From Noviherbaspirillum galbum (GTDB lineage: Bacteria > Pseudomonadota > Gammaproteobacteria > Burkholderiales > Burkholderiaceae_D), in NCBI RefSeq assembly GCF_010974945.1, contig NZ_JAAIVB010000003.1:88397-152396 (forward strand): a stretch of DNA of 64,000 nt, given 5' to 3'. Shown in pieces: positions 34,165-42,506 of the stretch (the first letter of the stretch is position 1; every line of letters begins with the position of its first letter). Position numbers and translations under genes: made by a program. Below the pieces are notes generated by a model that was not told the DNA's origin, did not search any database, and saw only the letters and a program-made list of their open reading frames with translations.

Positions 34165-34935
34165 TCAGCGCGCCCCCAGTCGATCGGCCAGGGTCATGAG
34201 CAAGGCACCGCCATCGCCGCGCCATGCGCTGCCATGCATGCACGCCAGGGTCGTGGGACGAAGCGAGGAAAGGCGCGACAGATGCTTGCGCGTCTCGGGA
34301 CTGTGGGCAAAGTAATCCATTTGCAGGCGGAATGCTTCGCTCGGCTCCAGGATGTCCTTGTCGGTCACGGGCGGGTGGATGTGTCCCGGCTGGGTGAACA
34401 GATCGCCGCACAGCAGCGTGGCCGTGCTTTCCTCGAACAGCATGCCGCATTCCCAGCCATGCGGAAGGTGCGGCGTGGCGATCCAGCGCACGCGATGCGA
34501 ACCGAGGCCGAGCACTTCGCCGTCGGCCATGCTCCTGGCGGGACGCAGCGCGATGTCGTTCACCGATACCATGGCCGCGATTTCACCGCAAAGCGGGACG
34601 GCGCGGGGCGCGGCCTGCAGGAAGTCATTGAGCGACCCGCATTCGTCCGCCTCCACGTGCGAGAACCCGATGTAGGCCAGTTCGCTCACGGGAATGACGC
34701 GATTGATGGCGTCCGCCACTGCGCCGAAAAGCTTCCGCGGACCGGTATGGTAGAGCAACGGCTGCTCGTCCACGACGAGATACTGGTTGAAGGAAAATCC
34801 CCCGGGCATCACCTCGGGCGGCACTGGCGTGGAGATGCGATAAATGCCGGAAGCGATTTCGTCGATCGTGGTGACCGTGGCGGCCGTGCCTGATACGGCA
34901 TCGGTTGAATCGGTGACTGGAGTGGGCGCGGACAT
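34165..34935 (-). CDS. MBL-fold metallo-hydrolase, flavodiiron/ODP-like
   Basis: A 256-residue cytoplasmic protein. The first metal motif reads GFSHVEADECGSLNDFL, close to the HxExDxxG motif of flavodiiron-protein lactamase domains. QYLVVDEQPLLYHTG, ATPHLPHGWECGMLFEESTATLLCGDLF and LACMHGSAWRGDGG supply the other ligands. Such domains bind a di-iron (or zinc) centre and reduce NO or O2, or hydrolyse small substrates. There is no flavodoxin domain. It is adjacent to a TetR gene on the same strand with an 11-base gap, which suggests it is controlled by that repressor. The ATG at 34935 has AAAGGAA at good spacing; the upstream frame is overlap with tetR. Confidence 0.8.
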   Translation of the reverse strand: MSAPTPVTDSTDAVSGTAATVTTIDEIASGIYRISTPVPPEVMPGGFSFNQYLVVDEQPLLYHTGPRKLFGAVADAINRVIPVSELAYIGFSHVEADECGSLNDFLQAAPRAVPLCGEIAAMVSVNDIALRPARSMADGEVLGLGSHRVRWIATPHLPHGWECGMLFEESTATLLCGDLFTQPGHIHPPVTDKDILEPSEAFRLQMDYFAHSPETRKHLSRLSSLRPTTLACMHGSAWRGDGGALLMTLADRLGAR

Positions 34936-34946
34936 GGTGTTTCCTT

Positions 34947-35537
34947 TCAGGGATGCGAGAGAAAAAGCCGCAATGCCAGCAAGGCGGCGTCGTTCGCCCG
35001 TTCGGGCGAGGAAAGCGATTGTTCGAGGGTTTGCCAGGACGGATAGGAAATAATCATGGCTACCAGGGCGGCGCGCTCTTCCGGCAGGTCGCGGCCCACG
35101 CCCGCAATGATGCTTCTCGCCAGCGCTTCCACTTCCCGGGCGCCCGCGTTTCCTGCTTCGGCCACCGCGGGAAGCGTCGGCGCGTCGACGGGCGTCCACC
35201 TGATCCAGGGATGGAAATAGCGATAGCGGGCAAAGACCTTCTCTACCAGGAGACGCAGGCGCGACTCGAGGTCAGGTTCGGCAAGAATCGCGTCTGCGTC
35301 GATCGCGGGCGCCTGCCCGGTCACTTTGCCGATGCAGTGGGGCAGCAACGCCTCTTTCGTCGGAAAATGCTTGTAGACCGTGGCGACCGAAACGCCGGCA
35401 AGGTCCGCGATCTGGGCATGGCTGGTGGCGACCGCGCCCTGCCGCGCGTGAAGTGAAATGGTGGCATCGACGATGCGATCAAGGGTCTGCGCTTCAGACT
35501 CCTTGCGGCGTGCATTGTTATAAGATCGAGGCGCCAT
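34947..35537 (-). CDS. TetR-family transcriptional regulator
   Basis: A 196-residue regulator with helix-turn-helix DRIVDATISLHARQGAVATSHAQIADLAGVSVATVYKHFPTKEALLP (about 20-65, motif span). The C-terminal domain carries YRYFHPWIRWTP, seen in a subgroup of unknown ligand. It is the first gene of a two-gene unit with the MBL-fold protein. An AT-rich inverted repeat just upstream is a likely operator. Confidence 0.88.
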   Translation of the reverse strand: MAPRSYNNARRKESEAQTLDRIVDATISLHARQGAVATSHAQIADLAGVSVATVYKHFPTKEALLPHCIGKVTGQAPAIDADAILAEPDLESRLRLLVEKVFARYRYFHPWIRWTPVDAPTLPAVAEAGNAGAREVEALARSIIAGVGRDLPEERAALVAMIISYPSWQTLEQSLSSPERANDAALLALRLFLSHP

Positions 35538-35863
35538 GGGATTTAAGTGTAATTAATTTATATTGAATATAGTATCAATTTAATTAATTAGCAAAGGCTT
35601 TTGAAAAGGGCTTTTCCTGGCTGTTCGTACACGCGGAAGACCATGATGCCTGCCCGCATGCCGGCCTGCCGTTTATCGACTCGCCCTGTCCTTGCCGATA
35701 GTTCCAATTTGCTTGAGCATACGATGCTTGATTCCTTTCCAAAATGGAATTAGCAGTCGAGTCGCACCATTTCCGCCATACTGGGGACTCCATGCCGCGC
35801 CAAGGGTAAAATTTGGCATGGCGGCCGCGGAGATCGCGGCGTAGTTTTTCCTTCAAGATTTGC
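35538..35863. other. Divergent gap between tetR and the PAS kinase
   Basis: About 325 bases. Besides the AT-rich repeat near tetR, nothing definite is seen. A short frame on the minus strand (35584-35883) lacks any recognisable family. Confidence 0.4.
35550..35590. promoter_or_regulatory. AT-rich promoter/operator with inverted repeat
   Basis: TAATTAATT (35550-35558) and AATTAATTA (35582-35590) form an inverted repeat with a 23-base spacer in a region far richer in A/T than the surroundings. It starts 12 bases before the tetR ATG. It could hold the promoter and an autoregulatory site. Confidence 0.4.
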
Positions 35864-37756
35864 ATGCCCAACACCCAGATCAACGACGCGGAAAGGCTTC
35901 GCCTTTTCGTGACAGGCGTAACCGACTACGCCATCTACATGCTCTCCCCCGAGGGCATCATCAGCACATGGAACGCCGGCGCAAGGCGTTTCAAGGGCTA
36001 TGCGCCGGAAGAAATCATCGGCCAGCACTTCTCGCGCTTCTACACCCCGGAAGACCGCGCGCGCGGGCGCCCGCAGGAAGCCCTGCGCATCGCGCTGGAA
36101 AACGGCAAGTTCGAAGATGAAGGCTGGCGCGTCCGCAAGGATGGCTCGCGCTTCTGGGCGCACGTCGTCATCGACCCCATCCGCGACCAGGAAGGCAACC
36201 TGGTCGGCTTCGCCAAGATCACCCGCGACATCACCGAGCGCATGGAGGCGGCGACCGCCTTGCATGCGAGCGAGGAACGTTTCCGGATGCTGGTGCAGGG
36301 CGTGACCGACTATGCCATCTACATGCTTTCCCCCGAAGGCCGGATCACCAACTGGAATGCCGGCGCCGAACACATCAAGGGCTACACCGAAAGCGAAATC
36401 GTCGGCCAGCATTTCTCCCGCTTCTACACCGACGAAGACCGGCAGAACAAGTTGCCGGAACGCGCCCTGGAAACCGCGCGCGTCGCGGGCCGCTTCGAAA
36501 ACGAAGGCTGGCGCGTCCGCAAGGACGGATCGCGCTTCTGGGCGCATGTCGTCATCGATCCCATCCGCGACAAGCGCGGCGAACTCCTCGGCTTTGCCAA
36601 GATCACCCGCGACATCACGGAAAGGCGGAATGCCGCCGAGGCGCTGGAACGCGCCCGGGAAGCGCTCTTCCATGCGCAAAAGATGGAAGCGATCGGGAAG
36701 CTGACCGGCGGCGTGGCACATGATTTCAACAACCTCCTCAACGTCATCGTCAGCGGGCTCGAGATCCTGACTCAGGAGATCGGCAGCCCCGGCGGCAAAC
36801 GCGTGCTCGAGAGCATGCAGCGCGCCGCCGAACGCGGCACCGCGCTCAACCAGCAACTCCTGGCATTCGCCCGCAAGCAGCCGCTCAAGCTCGAGAAGCA
36901 CAATCTCAACCGGGTGATCAGTTCGTTCGAGGCGGTCCTTCGCCGCGCCGGCAAGAGCACCGTCGATTTCCGCATCCGCCTCGCCTCCGAACTCTCCTGC
37001 ACCATGGTCGACGTCACGCAGTTCGAGGCCGCGCTGCTGAACCTGATCGTGAACGCGGGCGACGCCACGCCGGACGGTGGCGTGATCACCCTGTCGACCT
37101 CGCTCGCATGGGTGGAGGAAGGAATCGTTGGCACCCTGAGGTCAGGCAGGTACGTCTGCGTGACGGTGGAAGACACCGGCACCGGCATGTCGCCCGAGGT
37201 TGCCAGGCGTGCCATGGAGCCGTTCTTTACCACGAAGGAAGTGGGCAAGGGCACCGGCCTCGGCCTCAGCCAGGCTTTCGGCTTTGCGCAGCAGTCCGGC
37301 GGCGAACTCGTGATCGATTCCCGCGTCGGCCAGGGATCCCGCATCGCCATCTACCTGCCGGCACTGGATGACATCGGCGCCCTGCCCTTGCCGCAAGATG
37401 TGAGCCTCGAGAAGGCCTTGGTGGTCGACGATCAGCCCGACGTGCTCAACGTCGCGGTGGAGATGTTCCGCACCCTGGGCTACGAGGTGCTGTCCGCGAA
37501 CAGCGGCAAGGATGCCCTCGCCATCCTGCAAAGGGTGGACGACGTCGACGTGCTGTTCAGCGACATCATGATGCCCGGGATGAACGGCATCGAACTCGCG
37601 CGGGAAGCACGCAAGCTGTACCCGAACCTGAAGGTGGTCCTCGCGTCCGGCTATGCCGAACCGGCCATGGAGACGGAACGCGATGCCATCGCTTCCATCG
37701 ATTTCATCGCCAAGCCTTACCGCGTCTCGGAGGTCCTGAAGAAACTGCGGGACTGA
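35864..37756 (+). CDS. Tandem-PAS hybrid histidine kinase
   Basis: A 630-residue cytoplasmic kinase: PAS1 (about 10-125), PAS2 (about 140-255), HisKA with GGVAHDFNNLLNVIVSGLEIL (His near 285), HATPase (LLNLIVNAGDATPDGG, EDTGTGMSPEVARRAMEPFFTTK, GTGLGLSQAFGFA) and a C-terminal receiver with LFSDIMMPGMNG (Asp near 567). The two PAS domains are near copies: both have VTDYAIYMLSPEG, WNAGA, IGQHFSRFYT/VGQHFSRFYT, EGWRVRKDGSRFWAHVVIDP and GFAKITRDITER. They therefore arose by internal duplication. No membrane segment, so the cue is cytoplasmic (light, redox or ligand). No cognate regulator is adjacent. Confidence 0.92.
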   Translation: MPNTQINDAERLRLFVTGVTDYAIYMLSPEGIISTWNAGARRFKGYAPEEIIGQHFSRFYTPEDRARGRPQEALRIALENGKFEDEGWRVRKDGSRFWAHVVIDPIRDQEGNLVGFAKITRDITERMEAATALHASEERFRMLVQGVTDYAIYMLSPEGRITNWNAGAEHIKGYTESEIVGQHFSRFYTDEDRQNKLPERALETARVAGRFENEGWRVRKDGSRFWAHVVIDPIRDKRGELLGFAKITRDITERRNAAEALERAREALFHAQKMEAIGKLTGGVAHDFNNLLNVIVSGLEILTQEIGSPGGKRVLESMQRAAERGTALNQQLLAFARKQPLKLEKHNLNRVISSFEAVLRRAGKSTVDFRIRLASELSCTMVDVTQFEAALLNLIVNAGDATPDGGVITLSTSLAWVEEGIVGTLRSGRYVCVTVEDTGTGMSPEVARRAMEPFFTTKEVGKGTGLGLSQAFGFAQQSGGELVIDSRVGQGSRIAIYLPALDDIGALPLPQDVSLEKALVVDDQPDVLNVAVEMFRTLGYEVLSANSGKDALAILQRVDDVDVLFSDIMMPGMNGIELAREARKLYPNLKVVLASGYAEPAMETERDAIASIDFIAKPYRVSEVLKKLRD

Positions 37757-37762
37757 GCGATG

Positions 37763-37802
37763 CCTTCGCGCCGGCGACGCTTCACGCCAACAGGCGCGAA
37801 GG
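37763..37802. terminator. Inverted repeat between convergent genes
   Basis: CCTTCGCGCC pairs with GGCGCGAAGG (10 bp), with an inner GGCG/CGCC stem. It fills the 52-base gap between the PAS kinase stop and the cyanophycinase stop, as a bidirectional terminator would. T-runs are weak. Confidence 0.5.
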
Positions 37803-37808
37803 TCGATC

Positions 37809-39053
37809 TCATTTGTACAGCGGCAGTTGCATGGCCACGGGGCGCACGTCGAGATAGATGTTCAATACCGAGTAATCTTCTCCGCCATAGGCACCGGTGT
37901 AGTAACCCATGCTGTCCGCCCCTTTGCGGAAGCGGAACTCGAAGCCCACGTCCGGCGTATCGCCATTCGGATTGCCGAACGCCAGGCCGACCATTTCATT
38001 GTGCCGGTTGTCGATCAGGTCCTGCATGAGTTCGACGACCGCGGTATTGCTGAGGATGTCCGGGACAAAGCGCTGGGCACGAAAATACGGCTTGGCGGGA
38101 TCCAGCTTGCCGGAGAGCTTTTCCTTGGACGGCGTGAATTCCTTCGTGGCGAAATCGAACTTGTCGCCGCGGTCGAGATAGCTCAGCTTCGCATTCTTGA
38201 TGTTGAAGCGGCCCAACCCCGGCTCGGTGCTCGCTTGCGACAGGTCCACCAGCAGCACGCCCTTATAGCCGATCACTTCCACCTGGCTGCCGGTCACGAC
38301 CATCGCCGTGTTTTCGTCTACGCCCAGGCCCAGCTTGTAATTGCGCGCCATCATGGCCGGCATCATGCGCGCGAAGCGGCCGCGCACCAGCAGGTGCTGG
38401 TCGACGAACACGTCAGGACCGATGAAGCCCAGGCCCGGCGCGATGTCCTTGCCGTCGCGGACGCCATTCTTGAGCATGGAAAGAATGGGCCGCGCATTGA
38501 AGAACATGGTTTCGCTCATGATGGCCGCGCCCGCGCTCGACCCGGCGATCACTCCTCCCTTGCGGTACACGTCCCAGACGGCATCCAGCATCGGCGTGTT
38601 CTTTCCTTCCGGCGTGCGCAAGGCTTGCGTGATCCGCCCCTGGTCTCCGCCCGAGAAATAGACGCCGGTCGCAGACCGGACTTCCGCCACGAGTTCAGGG
38701 TCCATCGCCGCCCGCTGGTAATCGCTTTCCTCCAGCTTGACCGCGACGGGAACGAAGAACGCCTGGGCGCCCGCCTTGTTGAGCATGTTGACCAATGCCG
38801 TGCCGGATCGCTTGGGATTGACCGATGCGGAGGCGAACACCGCGATCTTCGCGCCCTTCCCGCCGGCCAGTTGCACGATGCGCTCCCAGACCGGAAGATT
38901 ATCGAAGTGCAGGTTGCCGCCCGCGATCACCAGCGAGCCCTTCGGTGGCGTCTTTTCCGGCACGGGGGCCGATGCCGCCGACGCCTCCGTCAGGGACGCC
39001 GTCAACAGGGAAATGGCCAGGCTAAAGCACAACAATGTCATCCAGCGCTGCAT
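37809..39053 (-). CDS. cphE: Secreted cyanophycinase (peptidase S51)
   Basis: A 414-residue serine peptidase with a signal sequence (LLCFSLAISLLTASLTEASA), unlike the cytoplasmic, shorter CphB of cyanobacteria; this matches the extracytoplasmic CphE type. The core has GSLVIAGGNLHFD, TGVYFSGGDQGRITQAL and VIAGSSAGAAIMSE, where the second Ser (about residue 172) is the nucleophile of the family G-(S/T)-S-A-G motif. Cyanophycinase cuts multi-L-arginyl-poly-L-aspartate into beta-Asp-Arg dipeptides. AAGGAGG precedes ATG 39053 by nine bases. It follows the aotP-like ATPase by 25 bases, in one operon with an importer and a dipeptide hydrolase. Confidence 0.9.
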   Translation of the reverse strand: MQRWMTLLCFSLAISLLTASLTEASAASAPVPEKTPPKGSLVIAGGNLHFDNLPVWERIVQLAGGKGAKIAVFASASVNPKRSGTALVNMLNKAGAQAFFVPVAVKLEESDYQRAAMDPELVAEVRSATGVYFSGGDQGRITQALRTPEGKNTPMLDAVWDVYRKGGVIAGSSAGAAIMSETMFFNARPILSMLKNGVRDGKDIAPGLGFIGPDVFVDQHLLVRGRFARMMPAMMARNYKLGLGVDENTAMVVTGSQVEVIGYKGVLLVDLSQASTEPGLGRFNIKNAKLSYLDRGDKFDFATKEFTPSKEKLSGKLDPAKPYFRAQRFVPDILSNTAVVELMQDLIDNRHNEMVGLAFGNPNGDTPDVGFEFRFRKGADSMGYYTGAYGGEDYSVLNIYLDVRPVAMQLPLYK

Positions 39054-39078
39054 CGAGAATCCCTCCTTGCCATATTGT

Positions 39079-39852
39079 TCATCGTGCCCGGGCGACGCCA
39101 CCCGATAGAAACTGCTTCAACCGCCCGCTCTTTGGATTGTCCAGCACCTCGCGTGGAGAACCTTGCTCTTCGATCAAACCTTGATGCAAAAAAACGAGCT
39201 GGCTCGACACTTCGCGCGCGAATCCCATTTCGTGGGTGACGACGATCATGGTCCTCCCTTCATCGGCAAGTCCCTGCATCACCCGCAGCACCTCGCCCAC
39301 CAGTTCCGGATCGAGGGCCGACGTGGGCTCGTCGAACAGCATCACTTCCGGCTCCATCGCCAGCGCGCGGGCGATCGCGACGCGCTGCTGCTCACCGCCC
39401 GAAAGATGCGCCGGAAAGTAATCCTTGCGATGCAGCGCTCCCACCTTGTCCAGATACGCTTCGGCCCGGGCAATGGATTCATCTCTTGCCATTCCCAGCA
39501 CATGGATCGGCGCCTCGATCACGTTGTCGAGAACGCTCATGTGCGCCCACAGGTTGAAGTGCTGGAAGACCATGGCGATACGGGAACGGAAGCGTTGCAA
39601 CTGGCGGCGATCCGCGGCCACGAGCTGGCCGTCCTTTCCCGCCTTCAGCTTTAGCTCGTCGCCGTTCAGGAAGATGGCACCTTCCGATGGCGACTCGAGC
39701 AGGTTGATGCAGCGCAGGAAGGTGCTTTTGCCGGACCCGCTGGATCCGATGATGCTGATCACGTCCCCTGCCCTCGCGGTCAATGACACGCCTTTCAGCA
39801 CTTCGTTGCTGCCGTAGCGCTTGTGCAGGTTCCTGACGACGAGCTTATCCAT
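39079..39852 (-). CDS. aotP: Basic amino acid / dipeptide ABC importer, ATP-binding subunit
   Basis: A 257-residue ATPase of the HisP/AotP family. Walker A is [13 protein letters not shown], the signature [15 protein letters not shown], Walker [15 protein letters not shown], and the switch His lies in [33 protein letters not shown] is typical of polar amino-acid importers. It energises the two permeases encoded upstream. It lies 24 bases after the AotO/CphZ-like hydrolase and 25 bases before the cyanophycinase. Confidence 0.93.
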   Translation of the reverse strand: MDKLVVRNLHKRYGSNEVLKGVSLTARAGDVISIIGSSGSGKSTFLRCINLLESPSEGAIFLNGDELKLKAGKDGQLVAADRRQLQRFRSRIAMVFQHFNLWAHMSVLDNVIEAPIHVLGMARDESIARAEAYLDKVGALHRKDYFPAHLSGGEQQRVAIARALAMEPEVMLFDEPTSALDPELVGEVLRVMQGLADEGRTMIVVTHEMGFAREVSSQLVFLHQGLIEEQGSPREVLDNPKSGRLKQFLSGGVARAR

Positions 39853-39876
39853 GTGGCGGCCTGAATGTCGTTGTCA

Positions 39877-40995
39877 TCATGCGCTCAGCAGCTTGCCGAC
39901 GCGGAACGGCGTCGCGCCGGCCACCTTGGCCACCCGCATTCCGCGATGCACGAAGCGCGCGTTGGTGCGCGCGAAGAATCGGCCGGAGATGCTGGTGCAT
40001 AAGGGAGTAACCAGCCCGCTCACCGGATCGACGATTTCCGCGATCACGTCGCCCGCGCGCACGTCCTCGCCCGGTTCGCGCACGAAGACCAGCAATCCGC
40101 CATGCGGCGCGGCCAGCGGCTCCACTCCCTGCAGCGGCGTCGGCTCGCAGGCGGCCGCCGGCACCGTCGGCATGCTCTCGCAGGCAACGAAGCCCTCCAG
40201 GGCAAGGAAGTCCAGCAGCGCTTCCGCGTCCTGCCGGGCGAGGTCATGGCGCACGTCCTGTGTCCCGCGCAACTCCACCGTGGCGGACAGGCAGGCGAAC
40301 GGCACGTTGGAGCCTGTGCCCGCGTGTTCCGCCAGTTCCCACCAGTGCCGCGAACAGGCTTCGTCGAAAGGATCGTCGCCGGACTCGTTTGCCGTCAGCA
40401 CCACTTGCGCGCCCAGCAGCGCCGCCAGCGGCATTGCCCGGTCCGCCAGTTGCGGCGCGGTGTAAAGGTGCATGACGGCTTCATGGTCACAGTGCAGGTC
40501 GAGCACGACGTCCGCGTCGACCGCCAGCGAAAGCAGGATGACCTTCATGGCTTCCGTTTCGCCGGCGCCGGGCCATTCCTGGAGCGACTGCCTGGCCAGT
40601 TCGCGGATGAGACGCACGTTGTCGTCACCGTCCCCGCCTAGCTTGCCCTCCAGCGCCTGCTTGAGCTTCGGCGTGAGATGCGGGTAGCCGCGGTTGAAGT
40701 TCACGCCGCTTGGCAGGTCGAAGCGCCCGAACGCGCTGCCCTGGATGGATTGCGCGACGCCGATCGGATTCGCCAGCGGGACGATGACCACTTCGCCGAG
40801 AAGCGCGCCATCATCCTCGAGTTGCTTGAGCCGGGCGCGCAGGTGATGGGCGACCAGCATGCCAGGCAACTCGTCGGCATGCAGCGATGCCTGCAGATAG
40901 GCCTTGCGCCCGCCTGCGGGACCATAGTGAAAGCTGGCGATTTCCCGGTGGGTGCCGAGGCTGGCGGAAGGAAGGGGATGGTGCTGGATTTGCAT
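39877..40995 (-). CDS. aotO: AotO/CphZ-like cyanophycin dipeptide hydrolase (AstE/aspartoacylase family)
   Basis: A 372-residue zinc hydrolase of the succinylglutamate desuccinylase/aspartoacylase family. Metal ligands are visible in ASLHADELPGMLVAHHL (His and Glu) and VVLDLHCDHEAV (His); VIVPLANPIGVAQSIQGSAFGRFD is another family signature. The C-terminal half has a beta-barrel-like GLLVFVREPGEDVRAGDVIAEIVDP. In Pseudomonas aotJQMOP, AotO is known as CphZ, which splits beta-Asp-Arg to Asp and Arg. The same gene order here plus a cyanophycinase makes this function likely; a plain desuccinylase is less likely as no ast genes are near. No signal peptide, so it acts in the cytoplasm after import. 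Confidence 0.87.
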   Translation of the reverse strand: MQIQHHPLPSASLGTHREIASFHYGPAGGRKAYLQASLHADELPGMLVAHHLRARLKQLEDDGALLGEVVIVPLANPIGVAQSIQGSAFGRFDLPSGVNFNRGYPHLTPKLKQALEGKLGGDGDDNVRLIRELARQSLQEWPGAGETEAMKVILLSLAVDADVVLDLHCDHEAVMHLYTAPQLADRAMPLAALLGAQVVLTANESGDDPFDEACSRHWWELAEHAGTGSNVPFACLSATVELRGTQDVRHDLARQDAEALLDFLALEGFVACESMPTVPAAACEPTPLQGVEPLAAPHGGLLVFVREPGEDVRAGDVIAEIVDPVSGLVTPLCTSISGRFFARTNARFVHRGMRVAKVAGATPFRVGKLLSA

Positions 40996-41034
40996 GTGTG
41001 GTCAAGCCGTTGGGTTGGTCCGGATTAGCGCTGC

Positions 41035-41751
41035 TCAGGCGGCATGATGGGGCTGGACATGGCGCAGCCAGCGTTGCTCGGCCTTGCGGAACAACCAGAC
41101 AAGGAAGAACGTCGCCAGCAGATAGAGCAGTCCAGCAAAACCGAAGGCCTCGAAGGAACGGAAGGTATCGGCATTGGCATCGCGCGCGATCTTCAGCAGG
41201 TCGGGCACTGTGGCGGCGAACGCGACCGATGTCCCATGCAGCATGAAGATCACTTCGTTGCTCAGTGCCGGAATGCTCCGCCGGAACGCGTCGGGCAGAA
41301 TGATGCGCCGGTACAGGACGGCGTCCGACATGCCATAGGCCCGACCGGCTTCCACGGCGCCATGGGACACCGAGCGGATCGCGCCCGCGAGGATTTCCGT
41401 GGTGTAGGCGCAGGTATTCAGGACGAAGGCGAGGATCACGCAATTGAAGCCGACCCGGAAAAACAGGTTGAGCAGTTCGGTCTCCCTCACGATCTGCAAG
41501 CCGTATATGCCGGAGTAGATCAGGAGAAGCTGCACGTACAGCGGCGTGCCGCGGAAGACATAAGTGTAAAGATGAACGGGCAAGGAAAGCCAGCGCCTCG
41601 GCGACACCCGGGCGATGGCGAGCGGGACCGCGAGCGCGAAGCCGATCCCGGTCGACAGCACCAGCATCCACATCGTGACCGCCAGCCCGGTCAGCCGCGT
41701 GCCATCGGTCCAGAGGTAGGCTCGCCAGTATTCCTGGAGGAGGTCCGTCAT
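41035..41751 (-). CDS. aotM: ABC importer permease subunit (HisM/AotM type)
   Basis: A 238-residue membrane protein with about 5 helices, e.g. GLAVTMWMLVLSTGIGFALAVPLAIARV. VFRGTPLYVQLLLIYSGIYGL is the family start, and the EAA-loop that docks the ATPase reads AVEAGRAYGMSDAVLYRRIILP. The ATG at 41751 overlaps the stop of the other permease (ATGA), the normal coupling for this pair; the frame is open 15 codons further but that part duplicates the neighbour's 3' end. Confidence 0.92.
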   Translation of the reverse strand: MTDLLQEYWRAYLWTDGTRLTGLAVTMWMLVLSTGIGFALAVPLAIARVSPRRWLSLPVHLYTYVFRGTPLYVQLLLIYSGIYGLQIVRETELLNLFFRVGFNCVILAFVLNTCAYTTEILAGAIRSVSHGAVEAGRAYGMSDAVLYRRIILPDAFRRSIPALSNEVIFMLHGTSVAFAATVPDLLKIARDANADTFRSFEAFGFAGLLYLLATFFLVWLFRKAEQRWLRHVQPHHAA

Positions 41752-42506
41752 AGCTGCGCCATCCTCACGCCGACGGCATATCGCCGTTCCAGCCATTGCA
41801 ACAGCAGGAGGCTGGCGGTAGTGATCGCGAGATAGGCAGCTCCCGTGACGGCGATGAAGAAGAAGAACTGGTAGCTCGCCTTGCCGGCCTGGTCGGCAAT
41901 CCTGACGAGGTCGTTCAGGCCGATCACGGAAACCAGGGCCGTGCTCTTCATCAGCACCTGCCAGTTGTTGCCGATGCCGGGCAAGGCAAAGCGCATCATC
42001 TGCGGAAACAGCAGGCGCCGGAACACCTGGGTTCGCGTCATGCCGAAGGCGAGCCCGGCTTCCAGCGGCCCTCTCGGCACCGCGAGGAATGCGCCACGGA
42101 AGGTCTCGGCGAAATAGGCGCCATAGATGAAGCCGAGGGTAAGCACGCCGGCGGTGAATGGATCGATCGTGATCTGGCTCCAGCCCAAGGCTTCGGTGGC
42201 ATCGTTGAGCAATATCTGCAAGCCGTAGAACATCAGCAGCATCGTGACCAGATCCGGCACGCCCCGCACAAGCGTGACGTAGGCCGTGGCTAGGCCGCGC
42301 AAGGTCCGGCTCGGCGAGACCCTTGCGGCAGCGGCAAGCATGCCGACCAGGAACGCGACCGCGAGCGCGGACAGCGACAATGCCAGCGTGACCTTGAGCC
42401 CCTGGAGAAGCTGGGAACCATAACCGTAGAAAAGCATGCGGGCGAAGGTTGGTTGAACTCGATGAAGCACGATGCCGGCGCCGACTTCAGCCGGCGCACG
42501 CTGCAT
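41748..42506 (-). CDS. aotQ: ABC importer permease subunit (HisQ/AotQ type)
   Basis: About 252 residues from the ATG that overlaps the substrate-binding protein stop (TGATG). The protein family usually begins at MLFYGYGSQLLQGLKVTLAL, which starts at 42437, so the true start may be there (229 residues). LVRGVPDLVTMLLMFYGLQILL and the EAA loop PLEAGLAFGMTRTQVFRRLLFPQ identify a polar amino-acid permease. It pairs with AotM to form the channel. Confidence 0.9.
   Translation of the reverse strand: MQRAPAEVGAGIVLHRVQPTFARMLFYGYGSQLLQGLKVTLALSLSALAVAFLVGMLAAAARVSPSRTLRGLATAYVTLVRGVPDLVTMLLMFYGLQILLNDATEALGWSQITIDPFTAGVLTLGFIYGAYFAETFRGAFLAVPRGPLEAGLAFGMTRTQVFRRLLFPQMMRFALPGIGNNWQVLMKSTALVSVIGLNDLVRIADQAGKASYQFFFFIAVTGAAYLAITTASLLLLQWLERRYAVGVRMAQL

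Noticed and set aside
37809..39053. Reading the S51 peptidase as dipeptidase E or a generic peptidase
   Set aside because: Length, signal peptide and location behind AotO/CphZ and the basic amino acid importer fit extracytoplasmic cyanophycinase better.
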